From contig NZ_CP154859.1 of NCBI RefSeq assembly GCF_039614725.1, positions 3,286,001-3,350,000 of the forward strand: a stretch of DNA of 64,000 nucleotides, written 5' to 3'. Under the pieces are notes generated by a model. The model did not search any database. It saw only the letters and a program-made list of their open reading frames with translations, and was not told the DNA's origin. Positions 48,716-58,315 of this stretch are shown here, piece by piece. The position numbers were made by a program, and so were the translations under genes. Source of the DNA: Thauera sp. JM12B12. GTDB taxonomy: Bacteria > Pseudomonadota > Gammaproteobacteria > Burkholderiales > Rhodocyclaceae. Each line of letters opens with the position of its first letter. Within the stretch, counting starts at the first letter, position 1.

Positions 48716-49890
48716 GCCCCGCCATGGCCTCCCATCCGCCCCGGACAGACGATCGCAGCCGCGCGCGCCCCCTGCGCAACATCTGGAACCTCGGCATCAA
48801 GGAGTTCCGCAGCCTCTCGCGCGACCTCGCCATGGTCTTCCTGATCGTGTTCATGTTCAGCGCCTCGATCTATGCCGACGCCCGCGCCAAGCCCGAGAGT
48901 CTCTCGCGCGCCTCGATCGCGGTGGTGGACGAGGACCGCTCGCAGCTCTCCGGGCGCATCATCGCGGCCCTGCAGCCGCCGCAGTTCCTGCCCCCCGAAT
49001 ACGTCGACCTGGCCGACATGGACCGCGGGCTGGACGCCGGCCGCCACACCTTCGTGCTCGACATCCCGCCCGACTTCCAGCGCGACGTCCTCGCCGGCCG
49101 CAGCCCGGCGCTGCAGCTCAACATCGACGCCACCCGCCAGAGCCAGGCGCAGACCGGCGCCGGCTATATCCAGAGCATCATCAACGACGAGGTGCGCGCC
49201 TTCGTGCAGCGCGTGCGCGCCCCGGCCCCGCAGCCGGTCGAGCTCGTCCCGCGCGCGATGTTCAACCCCAACCTGCAGGCGAGCTGGTTCGCGGCGATCA
49301 ACGCGATCATCAACAACGTCACCATGCTCGGCATCCTGCTCACCGGCGCGGCCCTGATCCGCGAGCGCGAGCACGGCACCATCGAGCACCTGCTGGTGAT
49401 GCCGGTGACGCCGCTCGAGATCATGCTGTCCAAGATCTGGTCGATGGGCGTGGTGGTGCTGGTGGCGTCCTCGTTTTCGCTGCAGGTGATGGTGAAGGGC
49501 GTGCTCGGCATCACGGTGGCCGGCTCGGCCGTGCTGTTCGGCGCCGGCACTCTGCTCTACCTCTTCGCCGCAGCCTCGATCGGCATCTACATGGGCACGA
49601 TCGCGCGCAGCATGCCGCAGTTCGGGCTGATGTCCATCCTCGTGCTGCTGCCGCTGCAGATCCTCTCCGGCGGCGTCACCCCGCGCGAAAGCATGCCCGA
49701 GGCCATCCAGACCGTCATGGCGCTGACACCGACCACGCACTACGTGTCGCTCGCGCAGTCCATCCTGTTCCGCGGCGCGGGGCTCGAGATGGTGTGGCCA
49801 GCGTTCGCGATGGTGACGGCGATCGGCGCGCTGTTCCTCACGCTCGCCCACCACCGCCTGCGCCATACGATCGGGACGATGCAGAACTGA
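48712..49890 (+). CDS. ABC-2 type permease (YhhJ-like)
   Basis: A 392-aa membrane protein starting at a GTG overlapping the RbbA stop (ATG 48724 is an alternative). An N-terminal helix ([20 protein letters not shown]), a long extracytoplasmic domain (about 45-185) and five C-terminal helices give the ABC-2 layout; [20 protein letters not shown] is the typical cytosolic motif. It would pair with the RbbA permease half as the second transmembrane unit. Confidence 0.92.
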   Translation: MSPAMASHPPRTDDRSRARPLRNIWNLGIKEFRSLSRDLAMVFLIVFMFSASIYADARAKPESLSRASIAVVDEDRSQLSGRIIAALQPPQFLPPEYVDLADMDRGLDAGRHTFVLDIPPDFQRDVLAGRSPALQLNIDATRQSQAQTGAGYIQSIINDEVRAFVQRVRAPAPQPVELVPRAMFNPNLQASWFAAINAIINNVTMLGILLTGAALIREREHGTIEHLLVMPVTPLEIMLSKIWSMGVVVLVASSFSLQVMVKGVLGITVAGSAVLFGAGTLLYLFAAASIGIYMGTIARSMPQFGLMSILVLLPLQILSGGVTPRESMPEAIQTVMALTPTTHYVSLAQSILFRGAGLEMVWPAFAMVTAIGALFLTLAHHRLRHTIGTMQN

Positions 49891-49908
49891 GTCCGGCCCG
49901 CCCGGAAC

Positions 49909-51822
49909 ATGGAGAAGCCGATGAGCACACCGGAATCGAAGCGGAAGCCCAGAGCGCCGCGACCTGAAGCCGCAAACCCCCGTCCCGGGCGGACACGCCA
50001 GGCCCCCACCGGCACCGCATCTGCAGCCTCGGCCCCGGGGGCGCCCGACCGCACGCCTCGCATCTGGCGCAGCCCGGCGATGCCCTTCGCCCCACCGCCC
50101 GAACGCAATCCGCTCGACCGCCGCGTGCATGCCGCAATCGCCCGCGCCACCGCCTCGGTGTCACCGATCGCGCTGCTGCTCGCCACCGTGGACTGGGTCG
50201 GCCACCTCGCCGTGTCGCCCGGCAAGCGCATGGAGCTCGCCGACCTGGGGCTCGAGCAAGGGCGCCGCCTGGCGCGCTACGCGCAGGCACTCGCCTTCTC
50301 GCCCCCGGGCTCGCCCGCGCACGACTGCATCGCGCCGCCCGCGCAGGACCGCCGCTTCACGGCACCGGAATGGCACACCTGGCCGTTCAACCTGCTGCAC
50401 CAGTCGTTCCTGCTCACACAGGAGTGGTGGGACGCCGCCACCCATGGCGTGGCCGGGGTCTCGCGCCATCACGAGCAGGTCGTCGCCTTCGCCGCGCGCC
50501 AGTTGCTCGACATGCTCTCGCCGGGCAACTTCCTGCCCACCAACCCGGTCGTGCTGCGCCAGACGCTCGCCCGCGGCGGCACCAATCTCGCCCGCGGCGC
50601 GGTCCATGCGATCGAGGACCTCGGGCGCGCGCTCGCCGGCGCGCCGCCTGCGGGTGCCGAGGACTTCGTCGTCGGCCGCGATGTCGCGGTCACGCCCGGT
50701 CGGGTCGTGTTCCGCAACGGCCTGATCGAGCTGATCCAGTACGCCCCGAGCACCGCCACGGTGCACCCCGAGCCGGTGCTGATCGTGCCGGCGTGGATCA
50801 TGAAGTACTACATCCTCGACCTGTCGCCCCGCAACTCGCTGTTGAAATACCTGGTGGACCAGGGCCACACCGTGTTCTGCATCTCGTGGAAGAACCCCGG
50901 CGTTGCCGAGCGCGAGCTCGACATGGACGACTACCTCGAGCTCGGCTTCCACGCCGCGCTCGCTGCGATCAACGCGATCGTGCCCGGGTACAAGGTGCAT
51001 GCCACCGGCTACTGCCTCGGCGGCACCCTGCTCGCGATCGCCGCCGCGGCGATGGCGCGCGACGGCGACGAGCGGCTGGCGACGATGACGCTGTTCACCG
51101 CGCAGACCGACTTCACCGAGCCCGGGGAGCTCGCGCTGTTCATCGACGAGAGCGAGGTCAGCCTGCTCGAGGCGCAGATGGCCGAGACCGGCTACCTGAC
51201 CGCCGGCCAGATGGCGGGCGCGTTCCAGATCCTGCGCTCGAACGACCTGCTGTGGTCGCGCATCGTCGGCGAATATCTGATGGGCGAGCGTGCGCCGATG
51301 AGCGACCTGATGGCCTGGAACGCCGACGCCACGCGCATGCCGGCGCGCATGCACGGCCAGTACCTGCGCCGGCTGTTCCTCAACGACGACCTCAGCGAGG
51401 GCCGCTACCCGGTGGGCGGCAAGCCGGTGTCGCTGTCCGACGTCGACGTGCCGGTGTTCTGCGTGGCCACCCAGACCGACCACGTCGCGCCGTGGCGCTC
51501 GGTGTACAAGCTGCACTACCTGACGCCGACCGAGATCACCTTCGTGCTCACCAGCGGCGGTCACAACGCCGGCATCGTCAGCGAACCCGGCCATCCACGG
51601 CGCGCCTACCAGCTCCTGACCCGGCCCGCAGGCGACAACTACGTGCCGCCCGACGACTGGGTGCGCCGCAGCCCGCAGCACGAGGGCTCGTGGTGGCCGG
51701 CCTGGGCCGCCTGGCTGGGCGCGCATTCTGGCGCCCCGTCCGCGCCGCCCGCCCTCGGCGCCCCCGAACGCGGCTATCCCGCGCTGGAGGAGGCGCCCGG
51801 GCGCTACGTGCACGAGAAATAG
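49909..51822 (+). CDS. phaC: poly(3-hydroxyalkanoate) synthase (PhaC, class I-like)
   Basis: A 637-aa alpha/beta-hydrolase that polymerises hydroxyacyl-CoA into storage polyester. The lipase-like box is GYCLGGT with Cys369 as nucleophile, and the Asp (VATQTDHVAPW) and His (TSGGHNAGIV) of the triad follow in order. The N-terminal ~55 residues are an Arg/Pro-rich extension not conserved in the family. The domain 'PhaC N' (LLHQSFLLTQEWWDAATHGV) is clear. MEKPMSTPES or the ATG four codons later may be the start. Other pha genes are not in the window. It starts 19 bp after the ABC permease but is functionally separate. Confidence 0.92.
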   Translation: MEKPMSTPESKRKPRAPRPEAANPRPGRTRQAPTGTASAASAPGAPDRTPRIWRSPAMPFAPPPERNPLDRRVHAAIARATASVSPIALLLATVDWVGHLAVSPGKRMELADLGLEQGRRLARYAQALAFSPPGSPAHDCIAPPAQDRRFTAPEWHTWPFNLLHQSFLLTQEWWDAATHGVAGVSRHHEQVVAFAARQLLDMLSPGNFLPTNPVVLRQTLARGGTNLARGAVHAIEDLGRALAGAPPAGAEDFVVGRDVAVTPGRVVFRNGLIELIQYAPSTATVHPEPVLIVPAWIMKYYILDLSPRNSLLKYLVDQGHTVFCISWKNPGVAERELDMDDYLELGFHAALAAINAIVPGYKVHATGYCLGGTLLAIAAAAMARDGDERLATMTLFTAQTDFTEPGELALFIDESEVSLLEAQMAETGYLTAGQMAGAFQILRSNDLLWSRIVGEYLMGERAPMSDLMAWNADATRMPARMHGQYLRRLFLNDDLSEGRYPVGGKPVSLSDVDVPVFCVATQTDHVAPWRSVYKLHYLTPTEITFVLTSGGHNAGIVSEPGHPRRAYQLLTRPAGDNYVPPDDWVRRSPQHEGSWWPAWAAWLGAHSGAPSAPPALGAPERGYPALEEAPGRYVHEK

Positions 51823-51846
51823 CGAGAGGATCAGCGCCGCCGGCCC

Positions 51847-51914
51847 GTGGGAGCGGGCTTGCCCGCGAATTGCGCTGGCCGGACCGCTGCGTTCGCGGGC
51901 AAGCCCGCTCCCAC
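51847..51914. repeat. REP-like palindrome, perfect 23-bp arms
   Basis: Arms at 51847-51869 and 51892-51914 are exactly complementary (GTGGGAGCGGGCTTG...), with a 22-bp loop. The same head occurs at 20068, 51941 and 4289. It lies 25 bp after phaC and may affect transcript ends. Confidence 0.85.
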
Positions 51915-51940
51915 GAGGGCCTGCGACGGCCTCGGCGCCC

Positions 51941-52008
51941 GTGGGAGCGGCCTTGGCCGCGAAAGCGGCGCTTGATCTTGCGACATTCGCGGGCAAGCCC
52001 GCTTCCAC
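51941..52008. repeat. REP-like palindrome, second tandem copy
   Basis: GTGGGAGCGGCCTTGG... (from 51941) and ...GCAAGCCCGCTTCCAC (to 52008) form an imperfect inverted repeat, 27 bp after the previous copy. A lone GCTCCCAC half follows at ~52016. The pair resembles a BIME-like cluster. The 51823-52123 stretch holds no gene, only these repeats. Confidence 0.8.
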
Positions 52009-52123
52009 AGACAGTTGCTCCCACGGAACAGCAAGCACAGCCAAGCCATCACGGCGACGCTTACGCTGCGAAGAACACCGGGCGAAGGATCAAGCGCATT
52101 TATAGTTGAAGCATTATTTTTTG

Positions 52124-52152
52124 TTGCGCCGCACAAAAATCACCGCTAGTAT
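52124..52152 (+). promoter_or_regulatory. sigma-70-like promoter of a candidate small RNA
   Basis: TTGCGC (52124-52129), a 17-bp spacer and TAGTAT (52147-52152) give a reasonable sigma-70 match in an AT-rich island, about 65-75 bp before a strong terminator. Confidence 0.5.
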
Positions 52153-52158
52153 TCGAAC

Positions 52159-52226
52159 CGTCTCCTCCACCCTCCTCCTTTGGTGTGGATTTGGCCCGGA
52201 AGTCGAAAGACCTCCGGGCTTTTTTC
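52159..52226 (+). ncRNA. candidate small RNA with anti-Shine-Dalgarno loops
   Basis: From the inferred start (~52159) to the terminator tract, the ~68-nt RNA carries TCTCCTCC (52161-52168), single-stranded in the simplest fold. It then has a short CACC/GGTG hairpin (52168-52185) whose 10-base loop is CTCCTCCTTT, followed by the terminator hairpin. Both CUCCUCC motifs can pair with Shine-Dalgarno sequences. This layout resembles the anti-SD 'cuckoo'/CcsR-type small RNAs of proteobacteria. No protein frame fits. The transcript itself is an inference. Confidence 0.45.
52194..52226 (+). terminator. strong Rho-independent terminator
   Basis: An 11-bp stem (52194-52204 with 52209-52219, one mismatch) closed by GAAA and followed by TTTTTTCTTTT. 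It faces away from phaC, which ends 370 bp upstream, and the nasA gene ends on the other strand 44 bp further. Confidence 0.9.
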
Positions 52227-52269
52227 TTTTCAGCGCCCGATCTGCGCATCGCCGTGATTTCGTACCTTG

Positions 52270-54981
52270 TCAGGCGCTCCCCGCGATGATCATGCGGCGG
52301 ATCTCCGGTACGCATGAGCCGCAGGACGTCCCGCATTTCAACCTTTGCTGCATGGCACCAAAATCCTCGCCACCCGAGATCGCGGCGCGGATGTCCGACT
52401 CGGCCACGTCGAGACAATTGCACACGATCCGTCCCCGTCCGCCCGCGCCCTCGGGCGGCGCGGCCAGCGGCGCGAGCAGCCAGCGTCGCAGCTCAGTGGT
52501 CGACTGGCGCTCGACCATCACGTCGCGCAGCCACCCCCCGGCGACCGTCTCGCCGCACAGGCGCAGGCCGACCAGGCGCTCGTTCTCGATCAGCGCACGC
52601 TTGCTGACGCCGCGCCGCGCATCGCGGTAGGTCAGCGCCGCGTCCACGTCCAGCCCGGCCAGCGCGTCGAGTTCGTCCAGCCACGCGCCTGGAATCGGCT
52701 GCTCATGTGCGACCCGCATCACCACCGCCGCCTCGTCACGGCCAGCGAGCGCGAGCGAGGCGTAGCCAAAGCGCGCCAGCCAGGGCTCCAGCGCCTCGGC
52801 GAGTTCGGTGGCCGCACGGTCCGCGGTCTCGACCCGCATCAGCATCAACTGGAAGGGCAGCGCCGCCTTGCCGATGCGCACCGCCGCGTGCTTGAGCTCG
52901 GGCTGCTTCGAGAACGGATCGAAGTCGCCCGCCATCAGCGCGTTGACGCCAGCCGAACTGAGCACGTTGCGCCCCCAGTGCATGGCGACGAAGGCCTGCC
53001 CGCGGCGCACCTCCTGCGAAGCAAGCGCGCGCAGCACGATCTCGCCGCGCCGGCTCGACACCTTCACCAGCTCGCCGCTCGCCACCTCGAACATGCGCAG
53101 GTCGGCCGGATGCAGCTCGATGCGCGCCTCGTCCACATGGCTGTACAGGCGCGCGACCTTGCCGGTGCGGCTCATGCCATGCCACTGGTCGCGCAAGCGC
53201 CCGCTGGTGAGCGCGATCGGATACTCCGCATCGGCCTGTTCCGCGGTGGACGCGCCCGCCGGCACCACGAAGCGGGCGCGGCCAGTGGCCGTCGGGAAGC
53301 GGCCATCGGCATAGAGGCGCGTGCGGCGCGCTGCATCGGCCACCGCCATCCCCGCCGGAAAGGGCCACTGCTGCGGCCCGGCCGATTCCAGCACGGCGTA
53401 GTCGAGTCCGGTGATGTCGAGATCGCGCCCGGCAGTGGTGGCCACGTGCTCGGCGAAGATGTCCTCCACCCCGTCGTAGGCGAAGCGTTCCGCCGCCTGC
53501 GGCTTGCCGATCAGGGCGCTGAGGGCCTGCGCGAAGTCGCACACGATGCGCCAGTCCGCGCGCGCCTCGCCCGCCGGCGGCAGCGCGCGATGCACGCGGG
53601 TGATACGGCGCTCGGAGTTGGTGACCGTGCCCTCCTTCTCGCCCCAGGTCGCGGCCGGCAGCATCAGGTCGGCGAAGGGCGCGGTCTCGGTGCTGCGGAA
53701 GGCTTCCTGCAGCACGACGAAGTCGCAGCGCTGCAGCGCCTCGCGCACCAGCGCCTGCTCGGGCAGCGACTGCGCGGGGTTGGTGCATGCGATCCACAGG
53801 GCCTTGATCTTCCCCTCGGCCGCGGCGCGGAACAGCTCGACCGCGGTCAGGCCGGGCTTGTCGGGCACGCTGTCCACGCCCCACAGGCGCGCCACCTCGG
53901 CGCGGTGCGCGGGGTTGGCGAGGTCGCGGTGGGCGGACAGCAGGTTGGCCAGCCCGCCGACCTCGCGCCCGCCCATGGCGTTGGGCTGGCCGGTCATCGA
54001 GAACGGGCCGCAGCCGGCGCGGCCGATCTTGCCGGTGGCGAGCGAAAGCGCGATCAGCGCGGCGCCGTTGTGGGTGCCGTGGGTCGACTGGTTGAGGCCC
54101 TGGCACCACAGCGACATCGCCGCCGGCGCCCGTCCCCACCAGCGCGCGGCGGTGACGATGGCCGCCGCGTCGAGGCCGCACTTCTCGGCGGCCACGGTCG
54201 GCGTCACCGCGTCCACATGCGCGCGCAGGGCGTCGAAGCCCTCGGTGTGGGCGGCGACGAAGGCGGTATCGACCAGGCCTTCGCGCAGCAGCACGTGCAG
54301 GATCGCGTTGTACAGCCAGATGTCGGTGCCGGGCCGCAGCGCCAGGTGCAGGTCGGCCGCAGCGGCGGTGTCGGTGCGTCGCGGGTCGACCACGATCAGC
54401 TTCATGTCCGGCCGCGCCTTCCTCGCCTCCTCGATGCGGCGGAAGGCCACCGGGTGCGCATAGGCCGGGTTGGCGCCGGCGATGAGCAGGCAGTCGGTGT
54501 GGTCGAAATCCTCGTAGGCGCAGGGTGGCGCGTCCGCGCCCAGGGTCTGCTTGTAGGCGGCGACCGCGCTCGACATGCACAGGCGCGAGTTGGTGTCGAC
54601 GTTGTTGCTGCCGATGAGGCCCTTCATGGCCTTGTTGAAGACGTAGTAGTCCTCGGTCAGCAGTTGGCCCGAGATGTAGAAGGCCACCGAGTCCGGCCCG
54701 TGCGTGCGGATGGCCTCGGCGAAGCGCTGCGCGGCGACGTCGATCGCCGCGTCCCAGCCCACGCGCTGGCGCGGCTCGCCACGCGCCGCGCGCAGTTCGG
54801 GATGGAGTAGCCGGGTCTCGGGCCGCGCGCTCAGGTGCAGCGTGGCGCCCTTGGTGCACAGGCGGCCGAAGTTGGCCGGGTGCGCGGGATCGCCGCGCAC
54901 GCCGGTGATGCGCGCGCCGTCGTGCTCGATCAGCACGCCGCAGCCGACGCCGCAGTAGGGACAGGTGGCCTTGGTTTCCAT
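52270..54981 (-). CDS. nasA: assimilatory nitrate reductase, catalytic subunit
   Basis: A 903-aa cytosolic molybdoenzyme that reduces nitrate to nitrite. An N-terminal 4Fe-4S motif (CPYCGVGCGV ... LCTKG, residues 8-43) is followed by the bis-MGD-binding domains and the dinucleotide-binding C-terminal domain (YPIALTSGRLRDQWHGMSRTG, about 585). The last ~55 residues form a BFD-like [2Fe-2S] domain (CNCLD ... CGTSCGSC), as in NasA proteins that take electrons from NAD(P)H or ferredoxin partners. It is the last gene of the narK-kinase-nasA unit, 40 bp after the kinase. Confidence 0.94.
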   Translation of the reverse strand: METKATCPYCGVGCGVLIEHDGARITGVRGDPAHPANFGRLCTKGATLHLSARPETRLLHPELRAARGEPRQRVGWDAAIDVAAQRFAEAIRTHGPDSVAFYISGQLLTEDYYVFNKAMKGLIGSNNVDTNSRLCMSSAVAAYKQTLGADAPPCAYEDFDHTDCLLIAGANPAYAHPVAFRRIEEARKARPDMKLIVVDPRRTDTAAAADLHLALRPGTDIWLYNAILHVLLREGLVDTAFVAAHTEGFDALRAHVDAVTPTVAAEKCGLDAAAIVTAARWWGRAPAAMSLWCQGLNQSTHGTHNGAALIALSLATGKIGRAGCGPFSMTGQPNAMGGREVGGLANLLSAHRDLANPAHRAEVARLWGVDSVPDKPGLTAVELFRAAAEGKIKALWIACTNPAQSLPEQALVREALQRCDFVVLQEAFRSTETAPFADLMLPAATWGEKEGTVTNSERRITRVHRALPPAGEARADWRIVCDFAQALSALIGKPQAAERFAYDGVEDIFAEHVATTAGRDLDITGLDYAVLESAGPQQWPFPAGMAVADAARRTRLYADGRFPTATGRARFVVPAGASTAEQADAEYPIALTSGRLRDQWHGMSRTGKVARLYSHVDEARIELHPADLRMFEVASGELVKVSSRRGEIVLRALASQEVRRGQAFVAMHWGRNVLSSAGVNALMAGDFDPFSKQPELKHAAVRIGKAALPFQLMLMRVETADRAATELAEALEPWLARFGYASLALAGRDEAAVVMRVAHEQPIPGAWLDELDALAGLDVDAALTYRDARRGVSKRALIENERLVGLRLCGETVAGGWLRDVMVERQSTTELRRWLLAPLAAPPEGAGGRGRIVCNCLDVAESDIRAAISGGEDFGAMQQRLKCGTSCGSCVPEIRRMIIAGSA

Positions 54982-55021
54982 CAGGGTCTCCGCAGTCTGG
55001 ATCTCGGGGTGCGCGCCGGGC

Positions 55022-56731
<1,710 letters not shown>

Positions 56732-56734
56732 GGC

Positions 56735-57949
56735 TCAGATCTTCGCCGAGCTCAGGTGCGCCGCGCCCCAGGTGGTACGCCAGCGCGTCTTCACCGCGGT
56801 GAGGCCGACCAGCGCGAACACGGCGAGCGCGGCGAAGATCAGGAAGCCGGCCTGGTAGCTGCCGGTGAGCTGGCGCGAGTAGCCGAGCGAGGAGGCCAGG
56901 TAGAAGCCGCCGACGCCGCCCGCCATGCCGACCAGCCCGGTCATCACCCCGATCTCGCGACGGAAGCGCTGCGGCACGAGCTGGAACACCGCACCGTTAC
57001 CCATGCCCAGCGCGAGCATCGCGCACACGAACATCGCCAGCGCCATCCACGCCTGCGGCAGACCGAAGCTGACGATCGCCAGGAAGATCGCCGCCAGGAT
57101 GTACATCACCGTCAGCGACTTCACCCCGCCGACGCGGTCGGCGACGTTGCCGCCGATCGGGCGTACCAGCGAGCCGGCGAACACGCAGGCGGCGGTGAAG
57201 TAGCCCGCCATCTTCGGATCCAGCCCGTACTGGGTATTGAAGTAGATCACCAGCGACGAGGCCAGGCCGACGAAACCGCCGAAGGTCACCGCGTAGAAGA
57301 ACATGAACCACCACGCGTCCTTGTCCTTGAGCACCGCCAGGTATTCGGCGAAGCGCTTGGGCGGCGGCGCGTCGGGCGCGTCCTTGGCCATGAAGCAGAA
57401 GGCCACCAGCACGATCACCAGCGGGATCAGCGCCAGCCCGAACACGTTGTGCCAGCCGAAGGCCAGCGCCAGCCCGGGCGCGAACAGCGCCGCGAACGCG
57501 GTGCCCGAGTTGCCGGCGCCGGCGATGCCCATCGCCGTGCCCTGGTGCTCGGGCGGATACCAGCGCGAGGCGAGCGGCAAGGCCGCGGCGAAGGACGCTC
57601 CGGCCACGCCGAGGAAGACACCCAGCACCAGCAGCGCCTCGAAGGAATGCACGCCGGCCCCCCAGGCGTAGGCGAGCGCGCCGATCACGATCACCTGGCC
57701 GATGATCGCCGCCTTCTTCGGCGACAGGCGGTCGACCAGTACCCCCATCACCAGGCGCAGCAGCGCCCCGGCGAGCACCGGCGTGGCCACCATCAGGCCC
57801 TTCTCGGCGTGCGACAGGCCGAGGTCGGCGGCGATGCCGACCGCCAGCGGGCCGAGCAAGACCCACACCATGAAGGCGAGGTCGAAATACAGGAAGGCGG
57901 CGATCAGCGTGGGCGTGTGGCCGGCCTGCAGGAAGGATTTCTTGTCCAT
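56735..57949 (-). CDS. NarK/NasA-type nitrate-nitrite MFS transporter
   Basis: A 404-aa, ~12-helix transporter of the nitrate-nitrite porter family, starting MDKKSFLQAGHTPT with GGAG upstream. Family marks are the Gly-rich AGAGNSGTAFAALFAPG (about 132) and GLVGMAGGVGGFYLASSLG (about 340), the NNP signatures. It would import nitrate for the NasA reductase downstream. It is the first gene of the unit and lies behind a sigma-54 promoter and a structured ~108-nt leader. Confidence 0.93.
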   Translation of the reverse strand: MDKKSFLQAGHTPTLIAAFLYFDLAFMVWVLLGPLAVGIAADLGLSHAEKGLMVATPVLAGALLRLVMGVLVDRLSPKKAAIIGQVIVIGALAYAWGAGVHSFEALLVLGVFLGVAGASFAAALPLASRWYPPEHQGTAMGIAGAGNSGTAFAALFAPGLALAFGWHNVFGLALIPLVIVLVAFCFMAKDAPDAPPPKRFAEYLAVLKDKDAWWFMFFYAVTFGGFVGLASSLVIYFNTQYGLDPKMAGYFTAACVFAGSLVRPIGGNVADRVGGVKSLTVMYILAAIFLAIVSFGLPQAWMALAMFVCAMLALGMGNGAVFQLVPQRFRREIGVMTGLVGMAGGVGGFYLASSLGYSRQLTGSYQAGFLIFAALAVFALVGLTAVKTRWRTTWGAAHLSSAKI

Positions 57950-57960
57950 GTCGGGCTCCA

Positions 57961-58011
57961 GAGTCATGCGTCGTGCGCACCAGGGGTGCGGGAACTTCCA
58001 GCGCATGACTC
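57961..58011 (-). promoter_or_regulatory. structured 5' leader hairpin of the nas unit
   Basis: A 10-bp outer stem GAGTCATGCG/CGCATGACTC (57961-57970 with 58002-58011) encloses a small hairpin CGCACC-CCT-GGTGCG (57976-57990). Its 3' edge lies a few bases before the GGAG of narK, so folding could affect translation or elongation. Confidence 0.6.
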
Positions 58012-58067
58012 CGTTGCCCGACGCCCCGCCGCCATTGGCGGGACTGACGCTGTTCCGACAAGCACAA

Positions 58068-58083
58068 AGCAAAGTGCGTGCCA
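58068..58083 (-). promoter_or_regulatory. sigma-54 promoter of narK-kinase-nasA
   Basis: TGGCACG-CACT-TTGCT on the minus strand (58083 to 58068) matches the RpoN consensus TGGCACG-N4-TTGC(A/T) exactly. Transcription would start near 58057, 108 nt before narK. Confidence 0.9.
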
Positions 58084-58136
58084 CTTGTGAAACCCCTCTG
58101 AATCAGTCGCTTGAGCTCTGGATTCGAGGGCGGCGA

Positions 58137-58155
58137 TGCACCAGCCTGGTGTGCA
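58137..58155. promoter_or_regulatory. palindrome, possible second NtrC-type site
   Basis: TGCACCAGCCTGGTGTGCA is a 19-bp dyad with TGCAC and GTGCA ends, but its spacer is N9 rather than N7. It lies between the better site and the promoter. Confidence 0.4.
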
Positions 58156-58156
58156 G

Positions 58157-58173
58157 TGCACAATATCGGTGCG
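58157..58173. promoter_or_regulatory. NtrC-type enhancer site upstream of the nas unit
   Basis: GCAC-N7-GTGC (58158-58172) matches the NtrC core TGCACC-N5-GGTGCA at 10 of 12 positions, and sits about 108 bp before the inferred start, a normal enhancer distance for RpoN promoters. Confidence 0.65.
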
Positions 58174-58315
58174 CGGGCACGCCACCGCAGAGCAGGCGGC
58201 GCGCTTGCAGGCAGCACGGCCCGCGACACGCGGCTCACGCAAGTTGAACGGCACCGCAGGCCACAAGACGTGCTATTTTCTCGATATTTCCCAGATTATC
58301 GATTTCTTGCGCTCA

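Noticed and set aside
52106-52630. Plus-strand 174-aa frame starting near the candidate small RNA
   Set aside because: It crosses the terminator and runs antisense to nasA with Arg/Ser-rich sequence. No ribosome site was seen.
57950-58084. Longer N-terminus for the NarK-like protein
   Set aside because: The predicted sigma-54 start (~58057) lies inside it, and the residues do not match NNP transporters. MDKKSFLQ at 57949 has a ribosome site.
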